DNA of 62,212 nucleotides from an uncultured Collinsella sp. (GCA_902494765.1 CABUUK010000004.1:1-62212), one strand, 5' to 3'. Positions 48,401 to 56,263 are shown, numbered from the stretch's first letter. A program made the numbers and translations. Notes: generated by a model not told the origin, from the sequence alone.

Positions 48401-48626
48401 GGTGTGCAAGTCGTTCCATGTCGATTGTGGCGCGCTCGAGATGCCCTATGCCAAGACCGATGCCTATGCCGCGCTCGAGGCGAGCCGCCGAGCCCTCACC
48501 ATCGCCGGCGTGGACGGCACGCGTCTGGCTTGCGCTCGTACCGAGGACGACCTGCCCCACAATGTCAACCCGACGAACATTGCCACGGTATCCGAGGTCG
48601 TGACCGAGGTTATCCGCCGTTCGTAG
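45450..48626 (+). CDS. Large membrane protein with M28-like peptidase domain split by an acidic insertion
   Basis: A 1058-residue protein. Residues 1-245 hold an M28-like start (VVVVAHYDSPRAELL at about 133-148) with hydrophobic segments near 56-93 and 160-206. Residues 246-890 are low-complexity and acidic (Glu, Asp, Ala, Pro). Residues 895-1058 resume the M28 fold (LLGHDIWFVATGASDCDGAGMKAFLASH, NLESVGAG, DLPHNVNPTNIATVSEVV). The family's bridging Asp, the Glu-Glu pair and last His seem replaced (VCNKSS, GASD, TDAY), so activity is doubtful. The ATG has GGAG 5 bases upstream. A small membrane protein gene follows. Confidence 0.72.
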   Translation: MANTQNYINHLLQNTGITPACSEEERLAAEDIAQIFRNHGFDPEVQEFNAPAPSRLAFAVTGILAFAGALLMGIGGGIGLVGTLLAIVGAVLYVLERTGHPVVSRLGKTGVSQNVIAYHKASGPLASPRNRPVVVVAHYDSPRAELLAREPYASYRALIAKLLPVATVAPAAVAILRILPLPGALKVLLWIVAILASLVALANAANIISNRYILPYTSGAVCNKSSVAAMLGVMDNVAPFQGENEFPDDVPFDTYFGEQKRRAEEMARAAAEYAAAQQQNDYGNTIEYEEPTYAEDEFGQPIAPDAQTEPEQGEAFDEQIEGFEGASADETLIGAIVPEDQNQAVQAEESNDEVPAAESAEEPAAVEPEPKLYRNAAGNIRFGSDAIRALGMLPESCTLDYEEGEEPTFEPEPAPVVTADDESAAVTAAVAEPEAVSAIDPAAGLDILAPAAPAQDVADESDDDYVEQPRRVSYESDTDFSAEIPAATPHADIASAFSSIGASASSFFKGALAKGRKFVDDFEEKRAAAREAAEQEAIAQQQAAEAARERAAQEFEQNEAMQSGPVDAAEATTSFESQQPTSADVVEATTSFEAQQHVDSTMSFDAAQFDSTITFEKQGTAIAEPLPISDEQGDAADDDEPIDAAEIQDAAEDESVEANSDEEQYAAADQGDSTEVEQEEVPAVSETPETDESRPYSTQIFTMPTPSGSGATVANVALTQDETVDSLMAQISSQASPRPQMNVPDPASAPSPAPSSSPLASVPDPSLPSMKQANVASRTSLFDLPDPSAQVNDPFATAQGPEPTSAPVAPSMPVASGAQPIETISAPAPAAPKSRKRGLGGLFGRKRKNEQDSMSDWLGVEDDYDAKKSGRGIGSWDNFEDDNDGWKGGATSSDGASSEDMLSAVASMGDDELLGHDIWFVATGASDCDGAGMKAFLASHRDKLRGVFFINLESVGAGRLSVVTVEGEQQLLKGDRRIMNLVSKVCKSFHVDCGALEMPYAKTDAYAALEASRRALTIAGVDGTRLACARTEDDLPHNVNPTNIATVSEVVTEVIRRS

Positions 48627-48647
48627 ACGGAGCTCTAAGGAGTCAAC

Positions 48648-48866
48648 GTGTTTTCGTATATTAAGCGCCATTGGCCTGTCTACGTGATTTTGACCTTGAT
48701 TGCCATTGCGTTAGGATTTGGGGCTGCCTACATCGTGGGTGCAAAGGGCTCGACCCCCGCCTCCGCAATCAGCGAAGAGGTGGAGCAAGAACAGAGTACG
48801 GGTGCCGATGGGATTCCTGAGTCCGAGCAGGCAATCGTTGATGGTGGATCTTCGTCTGCAGAGTAG
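48648..48866 (+). CDS. Small single-pass membrane protein
   Basis: A 72-residue protein with one N-terminal membrane segment (VYVILTLIAIALGFGAAYIVG) and an acidic tail rich in Glu, Ser and Ala. The GTG start has AAGGAG 5 bases upstream. It lies 21 bases after the M28-like gene and before a strong terminator, so the two form an operon. No family recognised. Confidence 0.75.
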   Translation: MFSYIKRHWPVYVILTLIAIALGFGAAYIVGAKGSTPASAISEEVEQEQSTGADGIPESEQAIVDGGSSSAE

Positions 48867-48887
48867 ATACGGCGATTTACATGATTG

Positions 48888-48926
48888 AAAGCGGGCGAGC
48901 CAGGGGACTGGCTCGCCCGCTTTTTC
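48888..48926. terminator. Bidirectional terminator between convergent genes
   Basis: A 16-bp stem, AAAGCGGGCGAGCCAG with CTGGCTCGCCCGCTTT, with TT after it on the plus strand and A/T flanks on the minus strand. It serves the M28-like operon and the adhesin gene. Confidence 0.9.
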
Positions 48927-48932
48927 ATCGCG

Positions 48933-51900
48933 CTAGCGCTTCTTTGGGGTCGACCTAAGGCGAGCGAACCATAGGGCTGCGGCACCCGAGGTCAGGAGCG
49001 CGGTGATGCAAGCGGCGATGGGAACTGATCCTGTTGCCGGTAGGTCCTGCAGTAGGGTACAGCGTTGAATGACACGGTCCTCGTCATGTGACTCAAGTTT
49101 ATCGCCGCCGCCGTTGCGGCAAAGATCGACGCGTGCGCTGTTGGTGAGTGCGGTTTGGGGCGTATAAGCCGACGTCGCCTGCATGTGCACGATTGCGCCC
49201 CGAGCGTCTGTGCCAAGGATTGCTTTGGCATCGTCAAGGTCGTCGTGCTCATCTTTGAGATCATCGCGGGTCCAAGAATCCGCATCGCTTCGAGTCGTAA
49301 AGTCGGCGGCTACCGCACCGTATTCAATTCGAATGCCCGTTACGACGGTATTGGGTGTAAGGTCGAGCTCTTCCGCCTCGAGTGTGGTGGATTCCGTGGT
49401 CGAGACATCCGCCTTCCAGAGGCGCCAGCCGTCGTAATCGACGAGGCGACAGTCCTCACCAAGGCTCTCTTTTACTTCGTCGGACTCAAGCCAAGGATTT
49501 TCGTGTCCATCGTCAAGTGTCGCGTTCGCCGGTTCATCGACGTCTGTCGAGTCCAACGGCGTCGTGCGATACCACACGTTGCACAGACCGTTGAGGTCGC
49601 CGATGGCGACGGGGGTTTCGATTGAGATGAATCTCGCCGTGCCGTCTTTGCCGCACTCAAGATCATCGGTAATCGTAAACTCATCAACCCAAGTAGCGGA
49701 ATCGTTTCGAGCATCGATGGTATAGGAGAAAAGCCCATCACTATTGGTTTGCGTCGTGGCGCGGTTTTTACCATCGCCGTTAGCCAACAGGCCCTTTTCG
49801 ATAGGTTGGACAAGTTCCTGACGCTTGTCGACCTGCCCCTTGATCTCGATGGGCGCATCCTTCATCGCGACGGATTGGACTTCTCCCGTATCTTTTATTT
49901 CAAACGTTATCTCCTCGGCAAGGTCATAGGTCCGCGGAGACATCATTTCGCGCAACGAGTAGGTGCCGGGTGCAAGATGTTCGACGCGGTGTGGCTTGTC
50001 GGATGAGGTCCAGGAGTCTATTTCGGTTTTATCGGGACCATATAAGGTGAGCTGTGCGCCTTCCACTTCCTGCTCGCCGCTTGCATCGACCTTGGAGATA
50101 TCTACCTTGGTGTAATCGTCGGATACGTTAAGCCGTGCTTCTACAACGGGTGTTTTCTGGTCGGCATAAGTAAGGTCGACAATATGGGTTGTCTGATCGA
50201 GCAAGAAGCCTGCCGGCGCTTGAGTCTCGACAACCTCGTAGCGTGCGGTGCCAGATCCCAGTGGGAGGTTGTCCGCGCGTGCTTCTCCAGTTTCATCCGT
50301 CGTGACGGTCGCGACAGTCTCACCGTCGAGCGCGGCAATGCTACCGTCGGGGCGCACGATATCACCCGAGGCACGGATCACAAAGACGGCGCCCGCGAGG
50401 CTGCTGCCGTCTACGGCATCGGTTTTAACGATCCTGATGTTTCCGGTCGCGGCGTGGTCATAATACGAGGCGATTACAACGGGCGTTAGGTTCATGTCGG
50501 CGGGTATGTTTACCTCGATCTCTTCGCCGACAAGATAGGGCTCTTTGGCCGAGGCTTCGCGTACATAATAGGTGCCCGGCACGAGCGATTCTGGCAGTGT
50601 GACGGTCCCGGTCGCGTCAGTCGTAAAGGTGTCCATTACGTTATGTGCTGGATACCAGCAAGTTTGTGAGACAGGTTCGTGATTGCTGTCGAGGAGTTGG
50701 AAGGTGAATCCGGCTAGTGGAACAGAAGCGCCTGTTTGGGCATCGCGTTTTACAATCTGGAGATGCGTCGACAGAGCGTGGTTGTCCACGATATATTGAA
50801 GCTCGGCGCCGTTGGAAATCTGATTGGCCCCGACGGTCCATTCCCCTGCACGTTTAAAACCCTCGGGGACGGTTTCCGGAACCTCGCGAATCGTGTAGCC
50901 GGCACGGTCGTATGGGACGGCTCCGTGGACACCGGCGGGTCGCTTGCCTGTGCCGAACCATGCTTCGGGCTGATCTTTGGTGGAGGCAAAGCCATAGATG
51001 TTTGTGGTCAATGTGCCAACAACCTGCTGAGAGCTGTTGCTGACAACTTCAAAGACAACACCACCCGCCGGCTGCTCCAGGCCGGATTGGTCGCTATTGC
51101 CGTAATCCTTGAATTTGGAAATCTCAAGGTCAAACGCAATGGGGATATCGGAAATGCGAGATTCGATCTCGACTACGCCTGAATCGCCGAGCTGGTCGGC
51201 TCCAACGGTATAGGTCCAGCTGTCGTTGGATGGCAGGTAGCCCTCGGGGGCTTTTGATTCGTAGATGGTAAAGGTTCCTAAGGGGACATCGACGAGGGTA
51301 GCCCGACCGCTTTCGTCAGTCGTGAGAATTTGCGCCCATCCAGGGGTTGATTGCGACACACACGTGAACTCTGCTCCTGCGAGTGAAGATCCCGCCTGGG
51401 GGCCGGCATTCGTCGCGGCATCGAGTTTTACGATACGCAGATTGATGGTGCCGGGCTGTTCATCAATGGCGACCTTTCCACCGTCATTCCCCGTGGTAAA
51501 GGCGATGCGATCGCGACGGGGGACATAGCCGGCCGGCGCCTTCGTTTCAACTAGGTAGTATGCCGTGTTGGGCAGAAGTGTTGCCTGCGCTCGACCGTTG
51601 CTGTCCATCTGGACGGTGCCGACACGCGCGCCGCTGGTGCTCTCAAAAACATCGAATGTTGCCCCGTCAAACTGATAAGTATTGTTTCCGCTGGTAATGG
51701 CAGCGTTTGCAGACTGCTTTTGGAAGGAAACAGAGACTGCCGGCAGTACATAGAGCATGTCCTGACGTTTGCTGCCGCCCGATACGGCCCCTAGATAGCG
51801 CCGCGCGCGGTGCGGAGCGGCTTTGATGCTTCCTGATTTTGCGCTGTCGTGGAGCCACCGCGCCGCCGCCACGACTTCATTGTCAGCGATAAAGTGCCCA

Positions 51901-52364
51901 CTCTTGGTTTTGCCCTGAGCGGTCGTGTAAGAGTAGGTACCGTCGACATGGGTAGTGCCGTTGAGCATCCATACGGCAAGCTGGGTTGCGGCGCGGGCAC
52001 GATCGGGTGAAAGATGGTAACCGCCAAACGACGTGGCGGTAGGATATCCGTGACAAACGATTGCCGCGAACTCGTCGTCGAGCCACACCCAGCCTTGATC
52101 AAAGTTGAGCCATGGGCCGCCCGGCTTGGTGGGGCCGGGGCGCTCCTGGTTCATGCAGTAGGCAATCGAGGCGTCTTGAGCTTCATACTTGCCGATGAGG
52201 AAGGGCCCACAATCATCGCTAATAGTGCGGAAGCCGAGCTGGTCGTAGCCATCGACGGCAAATGCGGCTCCCGGTGTCAGGTAGCCGAAAAGCAGGAAGA
52301 GGAGCAGGAGCAGCGGACCTGTTGCGATTGCGCTGTGGACAGAGTGCGTGGGTGCGTTGGACAT
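48933..52364 (-). CDS. Sortase-anchored thioester adhesin with SpaA/Cna-B repeats
   Basis: An 1143-residue surface protein. It has a signal peptide (1-38, ending AAFA) and a thioester-domain-like region about 40-200 with Cys70 (IAYCMNQ) and Gln128 (ATQLAVWML), the pair that forms the internal thioester. Six SpaA/Cna-B-like beta modules (about 214-300, 308-400, 412-530, 534-635, 642-745, 753-840) repeat the isopeptide Glu motif, e.g. YYLVETKAPAGY and YEVVETQAPAGF. A larger C-terminal domain (845-1100) precedes the sorting signal LPATG (1108-1112), a hydrophobic stretch and KKR. AAGGAG lies upstream of the ATG. It probably binds host surfaces covalently. No sortase is in view. Confidence 0.88.
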   Translation of the reverse strand: MSNAPTHSVHSAIATGPLLLLLFLLFGYLTPGAAFAVDGYDQLGFRTISDDCGPFLIGKYEAQDASIAYCMNQERPGPTKPGGPWLNFDQGWVWLDDEFAAIVCHGYPTATSFGGYHLSPDRARAATQLAVWMLNGTTHVDGTYSYTTAQGKTKSGHFIADNEVVAAARWLHDSAKSGSIKAAPHRARRYLGAVSGGSKRQDMLYVLPAVSVSFQKQSANAAITSGNNTYQFDGATFDVFESTSGARVGTVQMDSNGRAQATLLPNTAYYLVETKAPAGYVPRRDRIAFTTGNDGGKVAIDEQPGTINLRIVKLDAATNAGPQAGSSLAGAEFTCVSQSTPGWAQILTTDESGRATLVDVPLGTFTIYESKAPEGYLPSNDSWTYTVGADQLGDSGVVEIESRISDIPIAFDLEISKFKDYGNSDQSGLEQPAGGVVFEVVSNSSQQVVGTLTTNIYGFASTKDQPEAWFGTGKRPAGVHGAVPYDRAGYTIREVPETVPEGFKRAGEWTVGANQISNGAELQYIVDNHALSTHLQIVKRDAQTGASVPLAGFTFQLLDSNHEPVSQTCWYPAHNVMDTFTTDATGTVTLPESLVPGTYYVREASAKEPYLVGEEIEVNIPADMNLTPVVIASYYDHAATGNIRIVKTDAVDGSSLAGAVFVIRASGDIVRPDGSIAALDGETVATVTTDETGEARADNLPLGSGTARYEVVETQAPAGFLLDQTTHIVDLTYADQKTPVVEARLNVSDDYTKVDISKVDASGEQEVEGAQLTLYGPDKTEIDSWTSSDKPHRVEHLAPGTYSLREMMSPRTYDLAEEITFEIKDTGEVQSVAMKDAPIEIKGQVDKRQELVQPIEKGLLANGDGKNRATTQTNSDGLFSYTIDARNDSATWVDEFTITDDLECGKDGTARFISIETPVAIGDLNGLCNVWYRTTPLDSTDVDEPANATLDDGHENPWLESDEVKESLGEDCRLVDYDGWRLWKADVSTTESTTLEAEELDLTPNTVVTGIRIEYGAVAADFTTRSDADSWTRDDLKDEHDDLDDAKAILGTDARGAIVHMQATSAYTPQTALTNSARVDLCRNGGGDKLESHDEDRVIQRCTLLQDLPATGSVPIAACITALLTSGAAALWFARLRSTPKKR

Positions 52365-52618
52365 GGCTGCTCCTTATCCCTCGTGCGCCGCATGGGGAGG
52401 TTGCGACGCGTAGGATGAGGCTACCCCCGAGGTTCATGCGGGTAAGTACCGGAGCCTGACCAAAAGCTTGCCCGATTTCTGACAAATCGAGCTCAAATAC
52501 AACGATCAGATAAAAGTGCAGGTAGAAGATGGTAAGAAAAGAAAGACAAAGGTCCTCATCTCCACAATTGGCGCGGTTTTCAAATGATTCTCCACAGCTA
52601 AAACAAGCATCGACACCC
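52365..52618. other. Intergenic stretch upstream of the adhesin gene
   Basis: No gene seen. It must contain the adhesin promoter on the minus strand; I could not fix a convincing -35/-10 pair. The stretch around 52480-52620 is AT-richer than its surroundings. Confidence 0.5.
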
Positions 52619-52648
52619 TTGTATCGAACAAGACAACCGCGTTATACT
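52619..52648 (+). promoter_or_regulatory. Promoter of tRNA-Gly
   Basis: TTGTAT and TATACT are 18 bases apart, with the -10 box 14 bases before the tRNA. Confidence 0.65.
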
Positions 52649-52661
52649 ATCCCCCACATAT

Positions 52662-52736
52662 GCGGGCATCGCCAAGTGGTAAGGCATCAGCTTCCCAAGC
52701 TGACACTCGCGGGTTCGAGTCCCGTTGCCCGCTCCA
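52662..52736 (+). tRNA. tRNA-Gly (anticodon CCC)
   Basis: A 75-base tRNA with acceptor GCGGGCA/UGCCCGC, anticodon loop CUUCCCAAG, T-arm CGGGUUCGAGUCCCG and encoded CCA. Its last 18 bases recur exactly at 52910-52927 and with one change at 53041-53058. Confidence 0.96.
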
Positions 52737-52745
52737 GAAAAAGTA

Positions 52746-52779
52746 AAAGCACGACACCGTTCCGGTGCCGTGCTTTTTT
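52746..52779 (+). terminator. Terminator of tRNA-Gly
   Basis: AAAGCACG...CGTGCTTT, with inner CACCG/CGGTG pairing, followed by TTTT. Confidence 0.92.
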
Positions 52780-52790
52780 CAATAAAGTGC

Positions 52791-53058
52791 CGGGACTCGA
52801 ACCCGACAGGGTGCGAGCGTAAAGCAAACGCGAAGCGTTTGTAGCGAGCAGGCGAAGGCGCCGACAGGCGCCTGAAGCCGGTGCGTATTTGCGAAGCAAA
52901 TACGCAGACGTCCCGTTGCCCGCTCCATGGAGCAAGGAAGATTTCGGGAATGGTAGATTCAGCCCGCTTTGCTCCCACACTTCCCCGGATCTCGGTATGC
53001 CACTGAAGCCGGTGCGTATTTGCGAAGCAAATACGCGGACGTCCCGTTGCTCGCTCCA
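52791..53058. repeat. tRNA-tail hairpin element beside tRNA-Gly, partly tandem
   Basis: The left end 52791-52805 is the exact reverse complement of the tRNA T-arm. Hairpins follow. 52825-52841 has stem CAAACGC with loop GAA. 52857-52872 has stem GGCGCC with loop GACA. 52883-52905 has stem GCGTATTTGC with loop GAA. Then comes the exact 18-base tRNA 3' end at 52910-52927. After a 75-base spacer, the last hairpin plus tail (52872-52927, 56 bases) is repeated at 53003-53058 with two changes. No reading frame or integrase is associated. Confidence 0.85.
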
Positions 53059-53160
53059 ATTCCAAAATGTTAGGTTAATGCCTGCTGCCCATACTTGCAC
53101 CTGCGCACGGTACAATGGATGGGTTACGACCAACGTGCCAATAACCAAGAAGGAGCCGCT

Positions 53161-54507
53161 ATGATCGATCGCTATACCCGCCCGGAGATGGGACACATTT
53201 TCTCCCTCGAGAACAAGTACGCCATTTGGCAGGAGATCGAGGTCTTGGCCTGCGAGGCCCAGGCGGAGCTCGGCAAGATCGGTATTTCCAAAGACGAGGC
53301 CCAGTGGATCCGCGACCATGCCAACTTTGAGAAGGCGAAGGTCGATGAGATCGAGGAAGTCACGCGCCACGACGTCATTGCCTTCCTGACCAACATGAAG
53401 GAGTACATCGATGCCGATGTTCCCGAGGGCGACCCCAAGCCCAGCCGCTGGGTTCACTATGGCATGACCAGCTCCGATCTGGGCGACACGGCCCTGTGCT
53501 ACCAGCTCACCCAGGCCTGCGACCTGATCATCGAGGACGTCAAAAAACTCGGCGAGATCTGCAAGCGTCGCGCCTTTGAGGAGCGCAACACGCTCTGCGC
53601 CGGCCGTACTCATGGCATCCATGCCGAGCCGATGACCTTCGGCATGAAGTTTGGCTCTTGGGCCTGGGAGCTCAAGCGCGATCTGGATCGTCTTGAGGAC
53701 GCCCGCAAGAATGTTGCCTTCGGTGCTATCTCGGGCGCTGTCGGCACGTACAGCTCCATCGAGCCGTTCGTCGAGGAGTACGTCTGCGAGCACCTGGGCC
53801 TGGTCCACGATCCCCTGTCCACGCAGGTCATCAGCCGCGATCACCATGCCTACCTTGCCGGCGTGCTTGCCACTACAGCGGCCACCTGTGAGCGCATCGC
53901 TACCGAGGTTCGCAATCTACAGAAGACCGATACGCTCGAGGCCGAGGAGCCGTTCCGTAAGGGCCAAAAGGGCAGCTCAGCCATGCCGCACAAGCGCAAC
54001 CCCATCACCATGGAGAAAGTCTGCGGTCTGTCGCGCGTCGTGAAGTCCAACGCCCAGGTTGCCTTCGATAACGTCGCCCTGTGGCACGAGCGTGACATTT
54101 CGCACTCCTCTGCCGAGCGCGTCGCCCAGGCCGACAGCTTCATCGCCCTCGACCACATGTTCCAGTGCCTCATCCGCGTTATCGACGGCCTGCAGCTGTA
54201 TCCCGCCCGCATGATGGCCAACCTCAATAAGACCCGCGGCCTCATCTTCTCTTCCAAGGTACTGCTCGCCCTCGTCGACACGGGCATCACCCGCGAGGAC
54301 GCGTACGCCATTGTGCAGGAGAACGCTATGGCAACCTGGCACGAGGTACAGGATTGTGTCTCCGGCCCCACCTTTAAGGAGCGTCTCGAGGCCGACCCGC
54401 GCTGCACCGTCAGTCAGGAGAAGCTCGACGAGATCTTTGATCCGTGGGACTTCCTCACCCGTATCGACACGGTCTTTGATCGTCTGGAGCAGCTGAGCTT
54501 CGAGTAG
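53161..54507 (+). CDS. purB: Adenylosuccinate lyase
   Basis: It cleaves SAICAR and adenylosuccinate in purine synthesis. The signature loop is KGSSAMPHKRNPITMEKVCG, with TSSDLGDTA near the start and AGRTHGIHAEP in the active site. The length is 448 residues. The start at 53161 has AAGGAG 5 bases upstream; the frame runs 22 codons further up without support. A TACAAT box lies at 53111-53116. It directly follows the tRNA-Gly element. Confidence 0.96.
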   Translation: MIDRYTRPEMGHIFSLENKYAIWQEIEVLACEAQAELGKIGISKDEAQWIRDHANFEKAKVDEIEEVTRHDVIAFLTNMKEYIDADVPEGDPKPSRWVHYGMTSSDLGDTALCYQLTQACDLIIEDVKKLGEICKRRAFEERNTLCAGRTHGIHAEPMTFGMKFGSWAWELKRDLDRLEDARKNVAFGAISGAVGTYSSIEPFVEEYVCEHLGLVHDPLSTQVISRDHHAYLAGVLATTAATCERIATEVRNLQKTDTLEAEEPFRKGQKGSSAMPHKRNPITMEKVCGLSRVVKSNAQVAFDNVALWHERDISHSSAERVAQADSFIALDHMFQCLIRVIDGLQLYPARMMANLNKTRGLIFSSKVLLALVDTGITREDAYAIVQENAMATWHEVQDCVSGPTFKERLEADPRCTVSQEKLDEIFDPWDFLTRIDTVFDRLEQLSFE

Positions 54508-54533
54508 GTTCGGGCATAACGTTAGCTTTTTAG

Positions 54534-54571
54534 GGCGCTTTGCTGGTAATGTGTGTTGCCGGCAAAGCGCC
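54534..54571 (+). terminator. Hairpin after purB
   Basis: GGCGCTTTGC pairs with GCAAAGCGCC around an 18-base loop, without a clear T run. It is a probable weak terminator. Confidence 0.55.
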
Positions 54572-54635
54572 TCGTTGCATTTAGGGAAAGACGGGGATAA
54601 TAGTCGTCTCGAATAACATTCTGAGAGGGGATCGC

Positions 54636-54899
54636 ATGATTTCGTTTGATTACAAGCCTCAGGGCGTGTGTGCTCGCAATATTCACCTTGACCTTTCCGA
54701 TGACGGCAACAAGGTGATAGGCGTTGAGTTTACCGGTGGCTGCGACGGCAATCTCAAGGCAATCTCCAAGCTGGTCGAGGGCGCTCCTGCCGATCGCGTA
54801 ATCGAGGTTCTCGCCGGTAATACCTGCGGTATGAAAAAGACCTCCTGCGCCGACCAGCTTACGCGCGCCATCGAGGCCGCTCGCGCCGAGATCGCCTAA
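54636..54899 (+). CDS. TSCPD domain protein (TIGR03905 type)
   Basis: An 87-residue protein matching the small stand-alone TSCPD family: GVCARNIHLDLS, GGCDGNLKAISKLVEG, GNTCGMKKTSCADQLTRAI. The conserved cysteines suggest metal binding. Related domains occur at the C-terminus of vitamin-B12-dependent ribonucleotide reductase. The cellular role is unknown. GAGGGG precedes the ATG. Its stop overlaps the next start (TAATG), so it is coupled to the Tat lipoprotein gene. Confidence 0.9.
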   Translation: MISFDYKPQGVCARNIHLDLSDDGNKVIGVEFTGGCDGNLKAISKLVEGAPADRVIEVLAGNTCGMKKTSCADQLTRAIEAARAEIA

Positions 54900-56110
54900 T
54901 GGGTATCGCCGATCACATCAAGAACGGAATATCGCGTCGCGGCTTTGTACTCGGTGGGGCTGCCGCGGGCGCTGCCACGGTGCTTGCCGGATGCTCGAAA
55001 AAAACGGGTACCAGCGATGATGCCGCCGGCGAGCCGCAGGTTATCAAGGACGATTCCAAAATTATCTCGATTACGGATGAGTATGAGGCTGTCGACATCG
55101 ATCTTGAGCCGGCGGCGTCGTGGACGCTGCCTCTGGGTACGCTGCTGTACTACTGCGACGGCGATTACGCCGCGGCGATGATGGCGCCCGCATCGGCATT
55201 GCACGCCAACACGCTCGGTGTGCTCAACCTGGGCGATGGCTCGCTTACCACATTAATCGAGGATCCTGTCGAGGGCGCGGGATATGCATTCTACGATGTC
55301 CGCGCCGGCGACGGCGTATTCGCGTGGGTTGAGATGAACTTTGCCAATTCATCGTGGAAGCTCTACGCTCAAAATCTGTCGGGCGCTTCGCTCTCTGGCG
55401 ATGTGGTTGAGCTCGATCGAGGTGGCAAGGACTATGATCCGCCCCTGTTTACGGCGTTCGGGTCATCAGTCATCTGGTATAAAATGCCTTCGGCAGGCGG
55501 CAATAAAACGAGTAGTGATTCGTTTTGCTATCGTCGCTCACTTGATGAATCCAAGGCCGAGACAATTTGGAAATCGACGGGCCGCTTTGCATCGGCCCCG
55601 CGCGCGAGCGACGGCATTTTGACCATCTCGCCGCGTGTCCGCAACGACGAGGGCGTCTACTACGGCATAACGGCAATCGATCTGACCGACGGCAACAACA
55701 CCAAGCGTGCCCAGCTAGTCCTTCCCTCGTCAGTCTCGCCTTTCGAGGCCGTGTATATGGGCGATACCTTCGTGTTTTCTATCGAGGCGGCCTATAGCGG
55801 CGTGGGCAGCCTGGGCAATATGGGCACGTATATCGGTAATGAGGGAGGGCCGTACCTCTTTCTGTCACGCGAGCCGCTCGCATGTGTGGCTGGCAAGAAG
55901 AATAAATACCTTGTTAAGGTACAGGCGTCGCATTTCCTGATCGACACCTCTGCCAAGACCTATGGCTCGCTGCTGTCGCCCGACCGCGCTTTGGAGTATG
56001 GCGATTATCCAGCTACGGCGGGAAAATCGGACTCATTCCTTACGTACGCCACGGTGCGCAACAGCCAGGGTATACCAGAGACGGTCACTGCACGCCTATT
56101 CTCTCTTTAA
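54899..56110 (+). CDS. Tat-exported lipoprotein, probable beta-propeller
   Basis: A 403-residue protein with a twin-arginine signal (ISRRGFVLGGAAAGAATVLAGC) ending in a lipobox LAGC, so Cys32 is the likely lipidated residue. The mature part has repeated short beta-rich blades with SxxW/GxxF patterns (e.g. GVFAWVEMNFANSSWKLY, SSVIWYKMPS, FVFSIEAAY), suggesting a propeller. Ligand and role are unknown. It overlaps the TSCPD gene by one base and lies upstream of the two-component genes, which are probably a separate unit. Confidence 0.78.
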   Translation: MGIADHIKNGISRRGFVLGGAAAGAATVLAGCSKKTGTSDDAAGEPQVIKDDSKIISITDEYEAVDIDLEPAASWTLPLGTLLYYCDGDYAAAMMAPASALHANTLGVLNLGDGSLTTLIEDPVEGAGYAFYDVRAGDGVFAWVEMNFANSSWKLYAQNLSGASLSGDVVELDRGGKDYDPPLFTAFGSSVIWYKMPSAGGNKTSSDSFCYRRSLDESKAETIWKSTGRFASAPRASDGILTISPRVRNDEGVYYGITAIDLTDGNNTKRAQLVLPSSVSPFEAVYMGDTFVFSIEAAYSGVGSLGNMGTYIGNEGGPYLFLSREPLACVAGKKNKYLVKVQASHFLIDTSAKTYGSLLSPDRALEYGDYPATAGKSDSFLTYATVRNSQGIPETVTARLFSL

Positions 56111-56169
56111 GCTTAGAGGGGTTAAAAAGGCGCCAACAGGGGAATAAACGCGTTGTAATTGTGAGTACC

Positions 56170-56208
56170 GCCCGCCGAGCTGCCGCGTCATAGCGGCATC
56201 CGGCGGGC
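56170..56208 (+). terminator. Nested hairpin before the response regulator gene
   Basis: GCCCGCCG/CGGCGGGC encloses a second stem TGCCGC/GCGGCA. There is no T run. It may end the lipoprotein transcript or be part of the regulator leader. Confidence 0.5.
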
Positions 56209-56263
56209 TCAGGTGCGTTAAAATGGGCTTGTTCTTAGCTAATTGAGACAGGGGGGCCGTGTT

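Noticed and set aside
45450..48626. M28-like gene as two fused or frameshifted genes
   Set aside because: A single uninterrupted frame of 1058 codons with even codon use; the middle is low complexity rather than out of frame.
45399..48671. Long minus-strand frames opposite the M28-like gene
   Set aside because: Arg/Gly/Leu-rich shadows of the acidic repeat region; the plus frame has a ribosome site and recognisable end domains.
52791..53058. CRISPR-like reading of the repeats after tRNA-Gly
   Set aside because: Only two imperfect copies, no uniform spacers and no cas genes; the repeats are derived from the tRNA tail.
52687..53847. A 386-codon minus-strand frame opposite purB and the tRNA-Gly element
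   Set aside because: It reads through repeated tRNA fragments and antisense purB; no ribosome site or motif.
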